DNA of 64,000 nt from Halonotius pteroides (GTDB taxonomy: Archaea; Halobacteriota; Halobacteria; Halobacteriales; Haloferacaceae), in NCBI RefSeq assembly GCF_003605635.1, contig NZ_QMDW01000008.1:82023-146022 (forward strand). Reading direction: 5' to 3'. Position 1 is the first letter of the stretch. Each line of letters begins with the position of its first letter. A program made the translations under genes and the position numbers. Below are positions 37,092 through 45,493 of this stretch, in pieces. The notes under the pieces were generated by a model that saw only the letters and a list, made by a program, of their open reading frames with translations, did no database searches and was not told where the DNA came from.

Positions 37092-37775
37092 ATGGGAGGA
37101 GACACCGTGTCGTTGACCGACGGCGACAACGTCTCAGAGTCACCATCGACCGACGATGATGCGGCAGCAACCCACGCGGATACCGGACGTGCAGGGGTAA
37201 TCCTTGCGGGGGGTCGCTCTGAACGGTTTCCAACGATCGACAAGGCGTTAGCCCCGCTTGACGGGACGCCGCTGCTCCGCCGTGTTGCCGATGCGTTGTC
37301 GCCAACGGTTGAGGAACTCATCATCAACTGTCGGCGTGACCAGCAGGCAGCGTTCGCCGAGGTGGTCAGCAGCGATCCCCGATTTGCGATCGATCCGGTT
37401 GCTGATCGTGGGCCGCTGGCTGGCCTTCGTACCGCGCTGTCAGCGACCGAGGCGACGTATGCGGCGATCCTCCCCTGTGATATGCCGTTTGTCCCGGCAG
37501 GGTTCATCGAGTATCTGTTCGGCCAAGCACAGCACCAAACCGGGGCGGTGCCGTGTGTTAGAGGGCGACAGCGAACGTTACCGGCGGTCGTGCATGTTCG
37601 GGCAGCCGCCGCAGCCTGTGAATCAGTTCGTCGGCAACGCGACAGCGATCTTGCGGCGTTCGTTGCGGCGCTTGATCCGGCTGTTATCCCCGAACAAGCG
37701 GTGACCGCACACGTCGAACCGAAATCCCTCACCGATATCGACACCTATCACGACCTCGCTGGCTGTAGAGACTGA
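37092..37775 (+). CDS. mobA: Molybdenum cofactor guanylyltransferase
   Basis: A 227-residue nucleotidyltransferase. After an acidic 35-residue tail comes the signature GVILAGGRSERFPTIDKALA (about 35-54), then DRGPLAGLRTAL and LPCDMPFVPAGFIEYL. MobA joins GMP to molybdopterin to give the guanine dinucleotide cofactor for DMSO/nitrate-type reductases. FPTIDK in place of the more usual GxDK is common in haloarchaeal members. With moaE at 17430 it shows the cell makes molybdenum enzymes. Confidence 0.82.
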   Translation: MGGDTVSLTDGDNVSESPSTDDDAAATHADTGRAGVILAGGRSERFPTIDKALAPLDGTPLLRRVADALSPTVEELIINCRRDQQAAFAEVVSSDPRFAIDPVADRGPLAGLRTALSATEATYAAILPCDMPFVPAGFIEYLFGQAQHQTGAVPCVRGRQRTLPAVVHVRAAAAACESVRRQRDSDLAAFVAALDPAVIPEQAVTAHVEPKSLTDIDTYHDLAGCRD

Positions 37776-37794
37776 CGCCGTGGGCCATGCGGCG

Positions 37795-38283
37795 TTAGGT
37801 GAGCCGATCGCCAAGCTCCAGTGTCCCGAGCCAGGTGACCAGATCCGGGGCGAATGGGTAGGCCCAAGCACTACCGAAGATTGCTTTGAATGTCGCGGCG
37901 ATACTGAAAACGATCGTCAGCAGACTCCCAACACCAGCCAAGAAGAGCAACACACCACCAACAAGAGCAAAGACGGTCGCTAACGGCTCCGGCAACAACG
38001 AGACAGACACTGTTTGACCAGTAGTGGTTGTCAGGTCGTCGGCACCCAGCACAAACAACACGATGCCGACAGTCGCGACGCCGAACACCGAGAGATGCCA
38101 GTTCAACGCGTTGCGGGCATTAGCCCGTGTGAACTGGTGTGAGGAAAGCAGATACACGACGGCAGTAAGCATAATCCCGATCCCGAAAAAGCCGGTGAGC
38201 AGCGTAATCGGGTGAATAAAGACACCGAGAACGGAGCGTTCAGCGAGCAGTTCAGGGCCATCAGGCGAGTCGGGCGGGGACAT
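37795..38283 (-). CDS. DUF4870-type membrane protein
   Basis: A 162-residue protein with four hydrophobic helices. The segment VVYLLSSHQFTRANARNALNWHLSV is the DUF4870 pattern, where a conserved RxHARNALNWQ-like motif links two helices (here ANARNALNWH). Function of the family is unknown. The start MSPPDSPDGPELLAERS is the first of the frame. It lies 24 bp after the end of the next gene on the same strand and may be co-transcribed with the two regulator-like genes upstream. Confidence 0.75.
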   Translation of the reverse strand: MSPPDSPDGPELLAERSVLGVFIHPITLLTGFFGIGIMLTAVVYLLSSHQFTRANARNALNWHLSVFGVATVGIVLFVLGADDLTTTTGQTVSVSLLPEPLATVFALVGGVLLFLAGVGSLLTIVFSIAATFKAIFGSAWAYPFAPDLVTWLGTLELGDRLT

Positions 38284-38307
38284 CAGTTACGTCGTTGGCG
38301 GATATAC

Positions 38308-38922
38308 TCACAGCCCCGGTATCAAATCATTGGATCCGAACCGCCGACGAAGCCACCGAACAAGTCGTTCAACAACGAGGATTCCGATACTGATCAACAA
38401 CAGGTCAAACGCTGTGCCCCAGAGGGCAATGTCACTGGTTGTCGACCCAACATCGAGACCAGCGATCGTAAGGACGGCCCCGAGAGCTAACAATAGCAGT
38501 GTCAACTGGAGCCCGGCAAGCGCGAGCGTCCGAACCCCGGCGGTATCGCGCATCGTCAGAAAGCCGCGCGTCGAGAGCCGATCCAGCGGTGAATCGCTCG
38601 CCAACAAACGTTCCCCGGTCGGCGACAGCGGCCACTCGGTCTCGGGGTGGTTGATGTAGTAGAGCGTAATCGATTCGGGGTAGGTTTCGGTGGCAACAAC
38701 ATCGATCGCCTGAAGCTCGGTGAGGCGGTTGCGGACAGTCGCCGTGGACACATCAGGTTTGATCCGTGCCTGCAGTTGGCGGATCGAAAAAAACGGCCGG
38801 TCAGCGTCCACCATCGTCTCAACGACGTGGGCCTGTGTCAGCGTGTTGTCGAGGTTGCGTTCGATCCGCTCGTCGATCCACTCGGGCAGCGACGACACGG
38901 ATAGGGGTTTGCCAGCGGTCAT
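38308..38922 (-). CDS. Winged-helix protein with C-terminal membrane helices
   Basis: A 204-residue protein. The N-terminal 95 residues are a winged helix-turn-helix (FFSIRQLQARIKPDVSTATV with RNRLTELQAIDVV), and the last 90 hold two helices (TLALAGLQLTLLLLALGAVL and DLLLISIGILVVERLVRWL), followed by a basic end. It is likely a membrane-bound regulator. ATG 38922 has TATTTATA directly before it, which is an odd place for a promoter if this is the start; a start further inside the gene is possible. It follows an ArsR-type gene by 51 bp. Confidence 0.6.
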   Translation of the reverse strand: MTAGKPLSVSSLPEWIDERIERNLDNTLTQAHVVETMVDADRPFFSIRQLQARIKPDVSTATVRNRLTELQAIDVVATETYPESITLYYINHPETEWPLSPTGERLLASDSPLDRLSTRGFLTMRDTAGVRTLALAGLQLTLLLLALGAVLTIAGLDVGSTTSDIALWGTAFDLLLISIGILVVERLVRWLRRRFGSNDLIPGL

Positions 38923-38973
38923 TATAAATACACCAGCGTCGTCTCCGCGGCTGAAACAATCGTTGAAGCGCAA

Positions 38974-39369
38974 TCAGTCATCGCCCATCGGTGATGCCGG
39001 CCGGGGGCCGTAGCCGCCGGCTGTTTGCCCAGCTGCCGATTCAACGGTGAGGTCGCCGGTCAGCCCATCCTCAGAGATTGAGATCGCGACTGACGCTGGA
39101 CGGGCGCGGTATGTTGTGCGGTGGTTGCCGTCGGCGGCAATCTGCGTCGTTGTTGTGACAAGGCCGACGGTTTCAAGCCGGTTCAGTCGGCGGTAGACTG
39201 TGACCGTCGATGCCTCACAGCGATCGGCGATCTCCCCCGCTGTTTGTTCGCCGTCAGCCAGCGCGTGAAGAATCGACTGGGCGTAGTCGTCGGCAAGCAA
39301 CGACAGTACCTCGTCGACAGCGATATCCTCGGTCGGTTCCGCAGCATGTGGTGTTCGGGAGGGCTGCAT
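38974..39369 (-). CDS. ArsR-type HTH regulator
   Basis: A 131-residue winged HTH protein starting MQPSRTPHAAEPTEDIAVDE. The DNA-binding part is LADDYAQSILHALADGEQTA followed by EIADRCEASTVTVYRRLNRLE, typical of haloarchaeal ArsR/DUF7344-like regulators. No metal-binding cysteine pair is visible. The C-terminal 40 residues may form the dimer or effector part. It is the first gene of a minus-strand run of three, with the wHTH membrane protein next. Confidence 0.75.
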   Translation of the reverse strand: MQPSRTPHAAEPTEDIAVDEVLSLLADDYAQSILHALADGEQTAGEIADRCEASTVTVYRRLNRLETVGLVTTTTQIAADGNHRTTYRARPASVAISISEDGLTGDLTVESAAGQTAGGYGPRPASPMGDD

Positions 39370-39532
39370 ACACGCCACCCATGGCTGAGAGGGTCATAAA
39401 TACGGTTGCGAATTCGGCGTCGGCAAACCGGGATTTTGCCGCGACAAATCGGCGTTTGGCGCGCGTTAAATCGCCCGACTGCGATCGAATTTAGGAGTAA
39501 AGCGATCAAATCTGCAGCGCAGCGTTTGGCAG

Positions 39533-40447
39533 CTACGACGCCCCGTTACCATCGACACGGCCCTGATCGAGGGCGGCCAAGACGCCGCGAACATTGAGCC
39601 GCGTTTCGGCCCACCCTTTCTCGGTGCCCCAGATCTCGGTGAGATCGGTGTTTGTGACGAAGTGATCAATAACTGCCCCGTCGTCGGCTTGCCGCTCGCG
39701 TTGCCGGCGGATCGCTTCGACCCACTCGATGAGACCCCGTTTGTAGCCATCGAGCAGTCCCTCGTCGTAATCTCGCGGGCCAAAGTGAGCAAAACAGAGC
39801 GTGTCGGGGTCGAGTGACTGGATCATCGACACGTCGTCGAGACAGTGCTGGACATCGAACTGCGGTGGTGGCGAGGTGACATGGATCTCATCGCGGGCGG
39901 CAACGTAGATGCCGGCGGCATCGCCGGTGAACACGAGGCCGTCGGTCTCGAAGATGAGTTGGTGAGGGGCGTGGCCCGGAGCCGCATACGCCGTCAGCGT
40001 TCGGTCACCGAGATCGATCTCATCGCCATCAGCAAGGCCAGCGATCCGATCAGCTGGGATAGGTTTGGGCTCGGTGTAGTAGGGCCACATCTCGTCGACA
40101 GCGGCCTTCGTGCCTTCGATCAAGCGACCCGGATCGATGAGGTGGTCGACCCCGCGGTCATCGACGAGTACCTCGGCGTCCGGAAACGCCTCGGCGAGAA
40201 AGCCCGCACCGCCGGCGTGATCGAGGTGGACGTGGGTTGGTAGAATGTAGCTCAACGCGTCGATCCCGAGTTCGCCGAGGGCGTCGAAGATGTACTCGCG
40301 GTTGGTGCCGATCCCGGTGTCGATGACCGCCGGCTCGGCGGTGTCGAGGATGTAGACCGCGCCGTAGCCGGCGACATCGTACATCCCGGTGTCGACGTAG
40401 TAGAGATCCGGTCGGTCGGAAACAGCTTCGAGATCACCTGGGGGCAT
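39533..40447 (-). CDS. MBL-fold metallohydrolase
   Basis: A 304-residue metallo-beta-lactamase-fold enzyme starting MPPGDLEAVSDRPDLYYVDT. The zinc motif is THVHLDHAGGAGFLAEAFPD at about 80-99, followed by GHAPHQLIF and GDAAGIYV, and a late HFGPRDYD. It is of the glyoxalase II-like or quorum-lactonase-like group; the substrate cannot be told. The 163-bp gap to the ArsR gene contains a likely promoter. On its 5' side lies the left end of element A. Confidence 0.8.
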   Translation of the reverse strand: MPPGDLEAVSDRPDLYYVDTGMYDVAGYGAVYILDTAEPAVIDTGIGTNREYIFDALGELGIDALSYILPTHVHLDHAGGAGFLAEAFPDAEVLVDDRGVDHLIDPGRLIEGTKAAVDEMWPYYTEPKPIPADRIAGLADGDEIDLGDRTLTAYAAPGHAPHQLIFETDGLVFTGDAAGIYVAARDEIHVTSPPPQFDVQHCLDDVSMIQSLDPDTLCFAHFGPRDYDEGLLDGYKRGLIEWVEAIRRQRERQADDGAVIDHFVTNTDLTEIWGTEKGWAETRLNVRGVLAALDQGRVDGNGAS

Positions 40448-40683
40448 ATCTGAACGGGCGGCTGGCAGGTCGTTAACGGTTCGGGAATCGGTGCCGGTCG
40501 GAGTGAGTATTAACCCGAAATTAAGCACTAAGTCCTCTTCCTCAAGGAGCTACACAGGGAGCGAAGCGACCGAGTAGCGCAGTGGGGAGGGGATACAGTG
40601 CCGCACAATTGTTAAACACTCACAACGCTTGGCCCACAAGCCCACCGCTACTTTTATGTCTATTCATAGCATATACACTGGTG

Positions 40684-41177
40684 ATGGATAGGTTTGAAAT
40701 CAAAGGAAAAGAAGTCCTCAACGGAACGGCAAAACCGTCAGGGAATAGTGCCCACGTTGTGACATCCTCCTCGCCGTAAACGGCGAGGCTTCCCACCGCA
40801 CTGGAAGCGGTTGATTTGGGAACCTCGAGTTTCCACACCGACAAGTGTTGGGAGTGCCACGCCCCCGCTACTCCTATCCTGTAAGGGATTCAGAGTTACC
40901 TGATTATTTTACGTCGGTGTCCATACCCTCTCACGCAGGGGTACCTGCGAAAGCCAGAGATGGAATCCCAATATTGTCCGATTATCCCGACATGGGGGCG
41001 GATATACCGCCTTGGTCAATGTATATTATGAAACCATTCGATATAAATGTCGGGATTGTCGGATTCACGCCCGGCGTAAACGCCGGGATTCTCTCCTTGG
41101 TACAGATAGTTCCTAAACGCTGGCGTGGAGCCGACGTGAAAGTCGTCCGCGTCTCCGAACCCGACTCAGACGATTAG
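40684..41177 (+). pseudogene. DUF2080 transposase-associated gene, split by a miniature element
   Basis: The first part (40684-40758) encodes MDRFEIKGKEVLNGTAKPSG and NSAHV. The second (41106-41177) encodes IVPKRWRGADVKVVRVSEPD and ends SDD before TAG. Joined they give one 49-residue protein with the DUF2080 pattern (SGNSAHV-x-VPKRW-x-G-x-VKV). The split is a 347-bp insertion. Its stop lies 3 bp before the tnpB start, as with the small genes of the other elements. A TATA-like CTTTTATG at 40651-40658 is about 30 nt upstream. In archaea DUF2080 proteins accompany TnpB; their role is unknown. Confidence 0.8.
40759..41105 (-). mobile_element. 347-bp miniature IS605-like element inside the DUF2080 gene
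   Basis: The insert bisects a clear reading frame, so its limits follow from rejoining it. It has no coding sequence. Near each end is a hairpin of the type that marks IS605-group ends: CTCGCCG-TAAA-CGGCGAG at about 40772-40789 and CCCGGCG-TAAA-CGCCGGG at about 41068-41085. On the minus strand the right end reads GGGAAGCCTCGCC...GGATGTCAC, like the ends of haloarchaeal TnpB elements. There is no target duplication. It is a deletion derivative moved by a TnpA elsewhere. Confidence 0.7.
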
Positions 41178-41180
41178 TCA

Positions 41181-42413
41181 ATGCACTATAACTACAAGTA
41201 TCAACTTGACCCGTCAGAAGACATCGTTGAGACGCTTCTGCACCACGTCGATACTTGTAGGCAACTGTACAATCACGTCCTCTACAAAATCAACGAGACA
41301 GACGATATTCCAGCACGCTACAAGATACAGGACACACTTCCTGACCTCAAAGAGTGGTGGAATGACCTGAACGGTGTTCACTCGAAAGTGTTGCAGATGG
41401 TCGTCAAACGCGTCTACGACAACCTCTCCACGCTGAAAGCACAGAAAGAGAACGGACGCGCTGTGGGGATGCTCAATTGGAAACCGCCTCGGGAGTACCG
41501 CTCGCTCACCTACAACCAGTCCGGCTTCAAACTCAAGAATACGAGTGGTCGGCCTGTGCTGTGGTTGAGCAAAATCGGTGAGATACCCGTCAATCTTCAC
41601 CGGGACATCCCTGAGAACGCGACCATCAAACAGGTCACGGTCAAAGAAGAACCCACGGGAGAATGGTACGCCACGTTCGGCATCGACGTGGACGAAGCCC
41701 CACCCGAGAAACCAGCGAACCCTGAGGAATGCGTCGGCATCGACGTGGGGATTCTCAAGTACGTACACGACACTGATGGCACTGCGGTCGAATCGCTCGA
41801 CCTTTCGGACGAACGCGACCGACTCGAACGCTCTCAACGTGACCTCTCCCAGAAAGAACACGGCTCTGCGAATTGGGAGAAACAACGGCAGGACGTGGCC
41901 GAACGCCACGCCGAGTTGAAGAACAAGCGGCGAGACTACCTCCACAAGCTCTCAGCGTACTACGCTCGGGAGTACGACCTCGTGGCCGTGGAAGACTTGG
42001 ACGCGAAGGGGTTGGTCGAACTACCGGGCAACTCTCGGAAGCGAGCGTCGGCGGCGTGGGGGACGTTCAAGCGGATGCTTGAATACAAGTGTGAACGGGA
42101 AGGAACGCACTTTGTCGCTGTTGGTTCGAGAGGGACAACCAAAGAGTGTGCGTCTTGCGGCGTTTCGACGGAAAAACCGTTGTGGGTTCGGAAACATTCC
42201 TGTCCTGCCTGCGGGTTTGAGGCGGACAGAGACGCGAACGCAGCGTGGAACATCCTTTCTCGCGGGTTGTCAAAACTAGGAGTGGGACACTCCGAATCAA
42301 CGCCTGTGGAGACTGTGCTCCCTACGGACACCGATTCGGTGTCTGCAAAGCGCGTCGTGGAAGCAGGAAGCCCTATTCTCAAGGAGCGAACGGCGTCAGC
42401 CGTGAGCGAGTAG
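41181..42413 (+). CDS. tnpB: RNA-guided endonuclease TnpB (element A)
   Basis: A 410-residue TnpB. RuvC residues are Asp188 (VGIDVG), Glu271 (VAVEDLDAKG) and Asp351 (DRDANAAWN); the zinc ribbon uses Cys323, Cys326, Cys341 and Cys344. All catalytic residues are kept, so the nuclease is probably active. TnpB uses an RNA made from the element's right end to cut DNA at sites matching the guide beside a target-adjacent motif, which helps keep the element after excision. It is about 85-90% identical to tnpB B by eye. Its last codons hold a hairpin shared with B. Confidence 0.92.
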   Translation: MHYNYKYQLDPSEDIVETLLHHVDTCRQLYNHVLYKINETDDIPARYKIQDTLPDLKEWWNDLNGVHSKVLQMVVKRVYDNLSTLKAQKENGRAVGMLNWKPPREYRSLTYNQSGFKLKNTSGRPVLWLSKIGEIPVNLHRDIPENATIKQVTVKEEPTGEWYATFGIDVDEAPPEKPANPEECVGIDVGILKYVHDTDGTAVESLDLSDERDRLERSQRDLSQKEHGSANWEKQRQDVAERHAELKNKRRDYLHKLSAYYAREYDLVAVEDLDAKGLVELPGNSRKRASAAWGTFKRMLEYKCEREGTHFVAVGSRGTTKECASCGVSTEKPLWVRKHSCPACGFEADRDANAAWNILSRGLSKLGVGHSESTPVETVLPTDTDSVSAKRVVEAGSPILKERTASAVSE

Positions 42414-42428
42414 GGTAGGGTAATTCAC
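42280..42428 (+). ncRNA. Predicted omega/reRNA of element A
   Basis: TnpB guide RNAs overlap the 3' end of tnpB and run to the element's right end; the guide is the flanking DNA. Here the region includes a 5-bp stem ACGGC-GTCA-GCCGT at 42390-42403, inside codons for TASAV, and the GTAGGGTAGGGTAATTCAC end. Element B has ACCGC-GTCA-GCGGT at the same place. The guide would begin about 42429 (GTCGCCTGCGACCC). The 5' border given is approximate. Confidence 0.5.
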
Positions 42429-42454
42429 GTCGCCTGCGACCCAATCGATAATCG

Positions 42455-42874
42455 ATGCGAGAGATCGACAAAATAGCGAGCCTTTCGGTCGACCCTGATC
42501 GACTCGTCTCGGTGCTTGCCGACGCCCCGGTCACGGTTGCCGTGCTGTATGGCTCACATGCACGCGGCGAAGTTACCGGCGACAGTGACATCAATCTCGC
42601 AGTTGCGTTCGACGACGATCTTGATTCAACCGCACGAACCCGAGCTAGACTCCGGCTGATCGAACGACTCAGTGCTGAGCTCGGAACTGACGCGATCGAT
42701 GTTGTGCCTCTTGCTCACACGGGAGCAGCCCTCCGGCGATCAATCCACGAGGAGGGGATCGTTATTTACGGAGCAGCCGATGCCGTACCGACAGCCAAGG
42801 AGCCTGAGACGACACACGACGAACAGCTGGCCGCCTTCGACGACATACTCGCCGATATCGAACGCGTCCTTTAG
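42455..42874 (+). CDS. Minimal nucleotidyltransferase (MntA-like), catalytic Asp altered
   Basis: A 139-residue MNT-fold protein: VLYGSHARGEVTGDSDINLA. MntA antitoxins carry GS-x10-DxD and inactivate their HEPN toxin (HepT) by adding AMP. Here the motif is GS33-34, then D45-I-N47, so the second Asp of the DxD is Asn; the third acidic residue is D82 (AIDVVPL). The HEPN partner that usually follows is absent: the next gene starts 13 bp later on the other strand and is unrelated. It may therefore be a remnant of a MntA-HepT pair or a protein with a different role. Confidence 0.8.
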   Translation: MREIDKIASLSVDPDRLVSVLADAPVTVAVLYGSHARGEVTGDSDINLAVAFDDDLDSTARTRARLRLIERLSAELGTDAIDVVPLAHTGAALRRSIHEEGIVIYGAADAVPTAKEPETTHDEQLAAFDDILADIERVL

Positions 42875-42887
42875 TTGGATTACCGAG

Positions 42888-43460
42888 CTACGCGAACGAC
42901 AGCTCCTTGCTGGTCGTAACCTCGCCAAACAGGAACTCACAGTGATCGACCGCATACTCGCGATCACCCTCCTCGATGTAGCCCAGCGCGTCCTCGATGA
43001 CGACCGGCTTGAAATCCCGCACGCCAGCACTGCCGGCAGTGTGGAACACACAGACGTTGGCGAGGGTGCCACAGATCAGGAGATCCTCGATCCCGTGGGC
43101 GTTCAACCAGCCTTCCAATTCGGTTTGATAGAAGGCATCGTAGGTGTGTTTAACGACAACGTGATCGTCGTCACCGACAGGCAGGTCGTCGACGATCTCG
43201 GCTTCCCAGCTGCCTTCGACGACGTGTTCACCCCAGCGATCGAATTCATCGTAGTAGTGAGCATCATCGAACTGCTCCGGCGGGTGGACATCCCGGGTGT
43301 AGACGACTGGCATCCCTGCATCGTGAGCGCGGTCGACGAGATCGCCGACCGGGTCGATGGCGGCCTCGCTGCCGGGCGCGTACAATGAGCCATCCAGGTG
43401 ACAAAAGCCGTTTTGCATGTCGACAACGATGAGCGCGGTGCTGTCTGCGTCGTACTCCAT
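42888..43460 (-). CDS. Isochorismatase-family cysteine hydrolase (nicotinamidase-like)
   Basis: A 190-residue alpha/beta hydrolase of the isochorismatase-like group. The start MEYDADSTALIVVDMQNGFC holds the catalytic Asp at 14. The Lys is in VVVKHTYDAFYQTELE (about 100) and the catalytic Cys in GTLANVCVFHTAGSA (about 143). Nicotinamidases convert nicotinamide to nicotinate for NAD salvage, and the motif spacing and metal site (DVHPPEQFDD) fit that better than isochorismatase. An open frame antisense to the HerA gene continues upstream but is not this gene. nadK is nearby at 45494. Confidence 0.85.
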   Translation of the reverse strand: MEYDADSTALIVVDMQNGFCHLDGSLYAPGSEAAIDPVGDLVDRAHDAGMPVVYTRDVHPPEQFDDAHYYDEFDRWGEHVVEGSWEAEIVDDLPVGDDDHVVVKHTYDAFYQTELEGWLNAHGIEDLLICGTLANVCVFHTAGSAGVRDFKPVVIEDALGYIEEGDREYAVDHCEFLFGEVTTSKELSFA

Positions 43461-43550
43461 ACCAGTCGATACTATCGCCGAGAAATAAAAGCCAGCGACC
43501 CCGCGGTCGATAGGGGAAAGGAGTTTACCCCCACAGCGGTACCCCACTGT

Positions 43551-45422
43551 ATGACGCTGGAGGATTTTAGTGACGTGACCGACGACACCGACGAAGGCGA
43601 GACAGAATCCGACTCGGTGTCGTCGGCTGACGGCGGGACAGCCGCAGGCAGCGCTGAATCTGACACGATCGACAATCACAGCGACAACAACACAGACGAC
43701 CGTGACAGCTTCGAGCTCATCGCCGCCGACGTGGCGGGTGATGACACCGGAATGGGCGCGCTGTCGGTCTCCCAAGGCCTGCGCGTTGCCGAGGACGACG
43801 ACGAGACAACACTGCGGGCGTTCATCACGACCGGCAACCGCGAGGCCGTGCGGATCGGGAAATATCTCCTTGTCCCGTATCCGGACGATGAAACGCTGTT
43901 CTGTCGGATCACCGGCCTCGAATACGCCCAGGAGTTCCATGCCGACGACGCCACCGAGATACACGCCCGCCGGATGATGCGGCAGTCGACCTTCGAGGAA
44001 CGCGACTACAAGTTCATGGCCGACCTCGACCCCGTCGCCGTCCTCTACGAGGAGTATGACGATGACGGCACCGTCGAGCTCAACCGCCGGATGACCGATC
44101 GCGTGCCCAAGCCGGGGGCGATTCTCAGACAGGCGACCGACAGCGAGCAGATCAAAACCGGGCTCAACATCCCCGAGGAGGGCGTTTTCCTCGGCCATCT
44201 CTCGGTCGGCGGCGAGACGGTCGAAACCGCCGCCCAGCCGCCGACGATCGATTATCGGCTGACCGACGACTACGAGGCCGGCGACCCGCTGGTCTTTCGG
44301 CACACGCTGGTCGCCGGCGGCACCGGCTCCGGGAAAACGCACGCCGCAAAGAATATTCTCCGGCAGTATCTCAGCGACGAGCGCGCGTACCCGATGGACG
44401 ATAGACGGACTGTCTCGCCGGCGGTCGTCCAGTTCGACCCCCAAGACGAGTACGCCCAGATGCACGACGACAATCCCGAGCTTGACGACGGCTTCGCCCG
44501 CAAACTGGAGCGGGAGGGCGTCGCCTACGGCGGCGTCGACGACACGATCGCGCTTGTCCCCACCGAAGACGGGACGAGCTATCCTGGCGAGGGCCACCGC
44601 GCCGAACAGATCCAGTTTACCGTTCCGTTTTCGATGACAAAGCAACGGCCGTGGCTCGTCGCCGGTAGCAGCCTCAACGATAATCAGTATTCGGGGCTGC
44701 AAACGCTGCTGAATCGGTTCTTCCGACAGTACGGCAAATCGGGAACCTACGGCCAGTTTACATCGTTCCTCGATGATCCAGCCCTGAAAGAGGAGCTCGA
44801 CGAATCCGGCCGCGTCCACGAGGCAACGTTTGATGCGATCAAACGACGGGTCTTCGGGATGCCCGCTGGGATCTTCGACCAATCAGCAAAACCGATCACC
44901 GAACTCGACCACCAGCTTGTCCGCCCGGGGGGGCTAACGGTGGTGCCGACCTACCACCTCTCATCGAGTCGCGCAAAGGAGCTGTGTGTGCTTGCCGTCT
45001 CAGCGTACCTGATCGACAACAAGCTCTCGAATGCGCCCGCCAGCGACCGAATCAAAGAGACGCCGGTCGTGGTAGGGATGGACGAGGCCCACAACTTCCT
45101 TGCCGACGCCGACACCGTGCAGGCCCGCAAGGTCGTCCAGAAGTTTACCGAGGCCGCAAAACAGGGTCGCAAGGAGCGGCTTGGCCTCTTTCTCATTACG
45201 CAGGATCCACAGGATATCGCCGATCCGGTATTTAAGCAGTTGAACACGAAGCTGGTGCTCAACCTCGGTGATGAGGATGCGATCAACAGCGTCAATATCC
45301 CCACGAATCTGCAGTCGAAGGTACCCTACATGGAGAAAGGCCAGTTCGTTGTCTACTCGCCCGACAACTCCGAGCCCGTCGAGCTGATCGGCCTGCCGAC
45401 CTGTCTCACCCGCCACGACTGA
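43551..45422 (+). CDS. HerA-like ATPase (DUF87)
   Basis: A 623-residue P-loop ATPase. After an acidic 65-residue N-terminal tail there is a beta-barrel domain, then Walker A GGTGSGKTHAAKNIL at about 260-274 and Walker B VVGMDEAHNFL near 505, and a late LFLITQDPQDI. HerA proteins form hexameric rings that pump DNA, with NurA for end resection or in defence and plasmid systems. No nurA is next to it, and the acidic N-terminus is typical of haloarchaeal homologues. Start ATG 43551 follows 90 bp from the divergent gene. Confidence 0.85.
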   Translation: MTLEDFSDVTDDTDEGETESDSVSSADGGTAAGSAESDTIDNHSDNNTDDRDSFELIAADVAGDDTGMGALSVSQGLRVAEDDDETTLRAFITTGNREAVRIGKYLLVPYPDDETLFCRITGLEYAQEFHADDATEIHARRMMRQSTFEERDYKFMADLDPVAVLYEEYDDDGTVELNRRMTDRVPKPGAILRQATDSEQIKTGLNIPEEGVFLGHLSVGGETVETAAQPPTIDYRLTDDYEAGDPLVFRHTLVAGGTGSGKTHAAKNILRQYLSDERAYPMDDRRTVSPAVVQFDPQDEYAQMHDDNPELDDGFARKLEREGVAYGGVDDTIALVPTEDGTSYPGEGHRAEQIQFTVPFSMTKQRPWLVAGSSLNDNQYSGLQTLLNRFFRQYGKSGTYGQFTSFLDDPALKEELDESGRVHEATFDAIKRRVFGMPAGIFDQSAKPITELDHQLVRPGGLTVVPTYHLSSSRAKELCVLAVSAYLIDNKLSNAPASDRIKETPVVVGMDEAHNFLADADTVQARKVVQKFTEAAKQGRKERLGLFLITQDPQDIADPVFKQLNTKLVLNLGDEDAINSVNIPTNLQSKVPYMEKGQFVVYSPDNSEPVELIGLPTCLTRHD

Positions 45423-45493
45423 CCAACGCTGACAAGCCGGGCGCAGACGGTGGTGACACAGCCCTTTTGCCACCCCGGCGAGAATCCGGAGGT

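Larger units (their letters stand above)
40530..42428 (+). mobile_element. Element A: IS200/IS605-group TnpB element (no TnpA)
   Basis: Comparison with element B on the other strand gives the ends. The left end AAGTCCTCTTCCTCAAGGAG at about 40531 pairs with the B end at 48613, and both continue as a related 75-bp GC-rich block (GTAGCGCAGT and GGAGGGGATACA). The right end GAGTAGGGTAGGGTAATTCAC near 42428 pairs with GAGTAGGGTGGGGTAGTTCAC of B. Without the 347-bp insert at 40759-41105 the element is about 1.55 kb, like B (1.54 kb). It has a tnpB and a DUF2080 remnant but no transposase tnpA, so it is non-autonomous. Exact end is uncertain by 1-2 nt. Confidence 0.75.

Noticed and set aside
40845..41177. 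A 110-codon frame upstream of tnpB A.
   Set aside because: Its first part is the miniature element and the last 23 codons are the 3' half of the split DUF2080 gene, so it is a fusion by accident.
40640..41180. Possible CRISPR-like repeats because of several hairpins with TAAA loops.
   Set aside because: There are only two hairpins, they differ in stem sequence and lie at the ends of one insert; no regular spacing.
42888..44882. A 664-codon minus-strand frame running through the nicotinamidase gene and antisense to HerA.
   Set aside because: Only the part from 43460 down has a known family and a proper start. The rest is a shadow of the HerA gene, caused by the GC-rich third positions.
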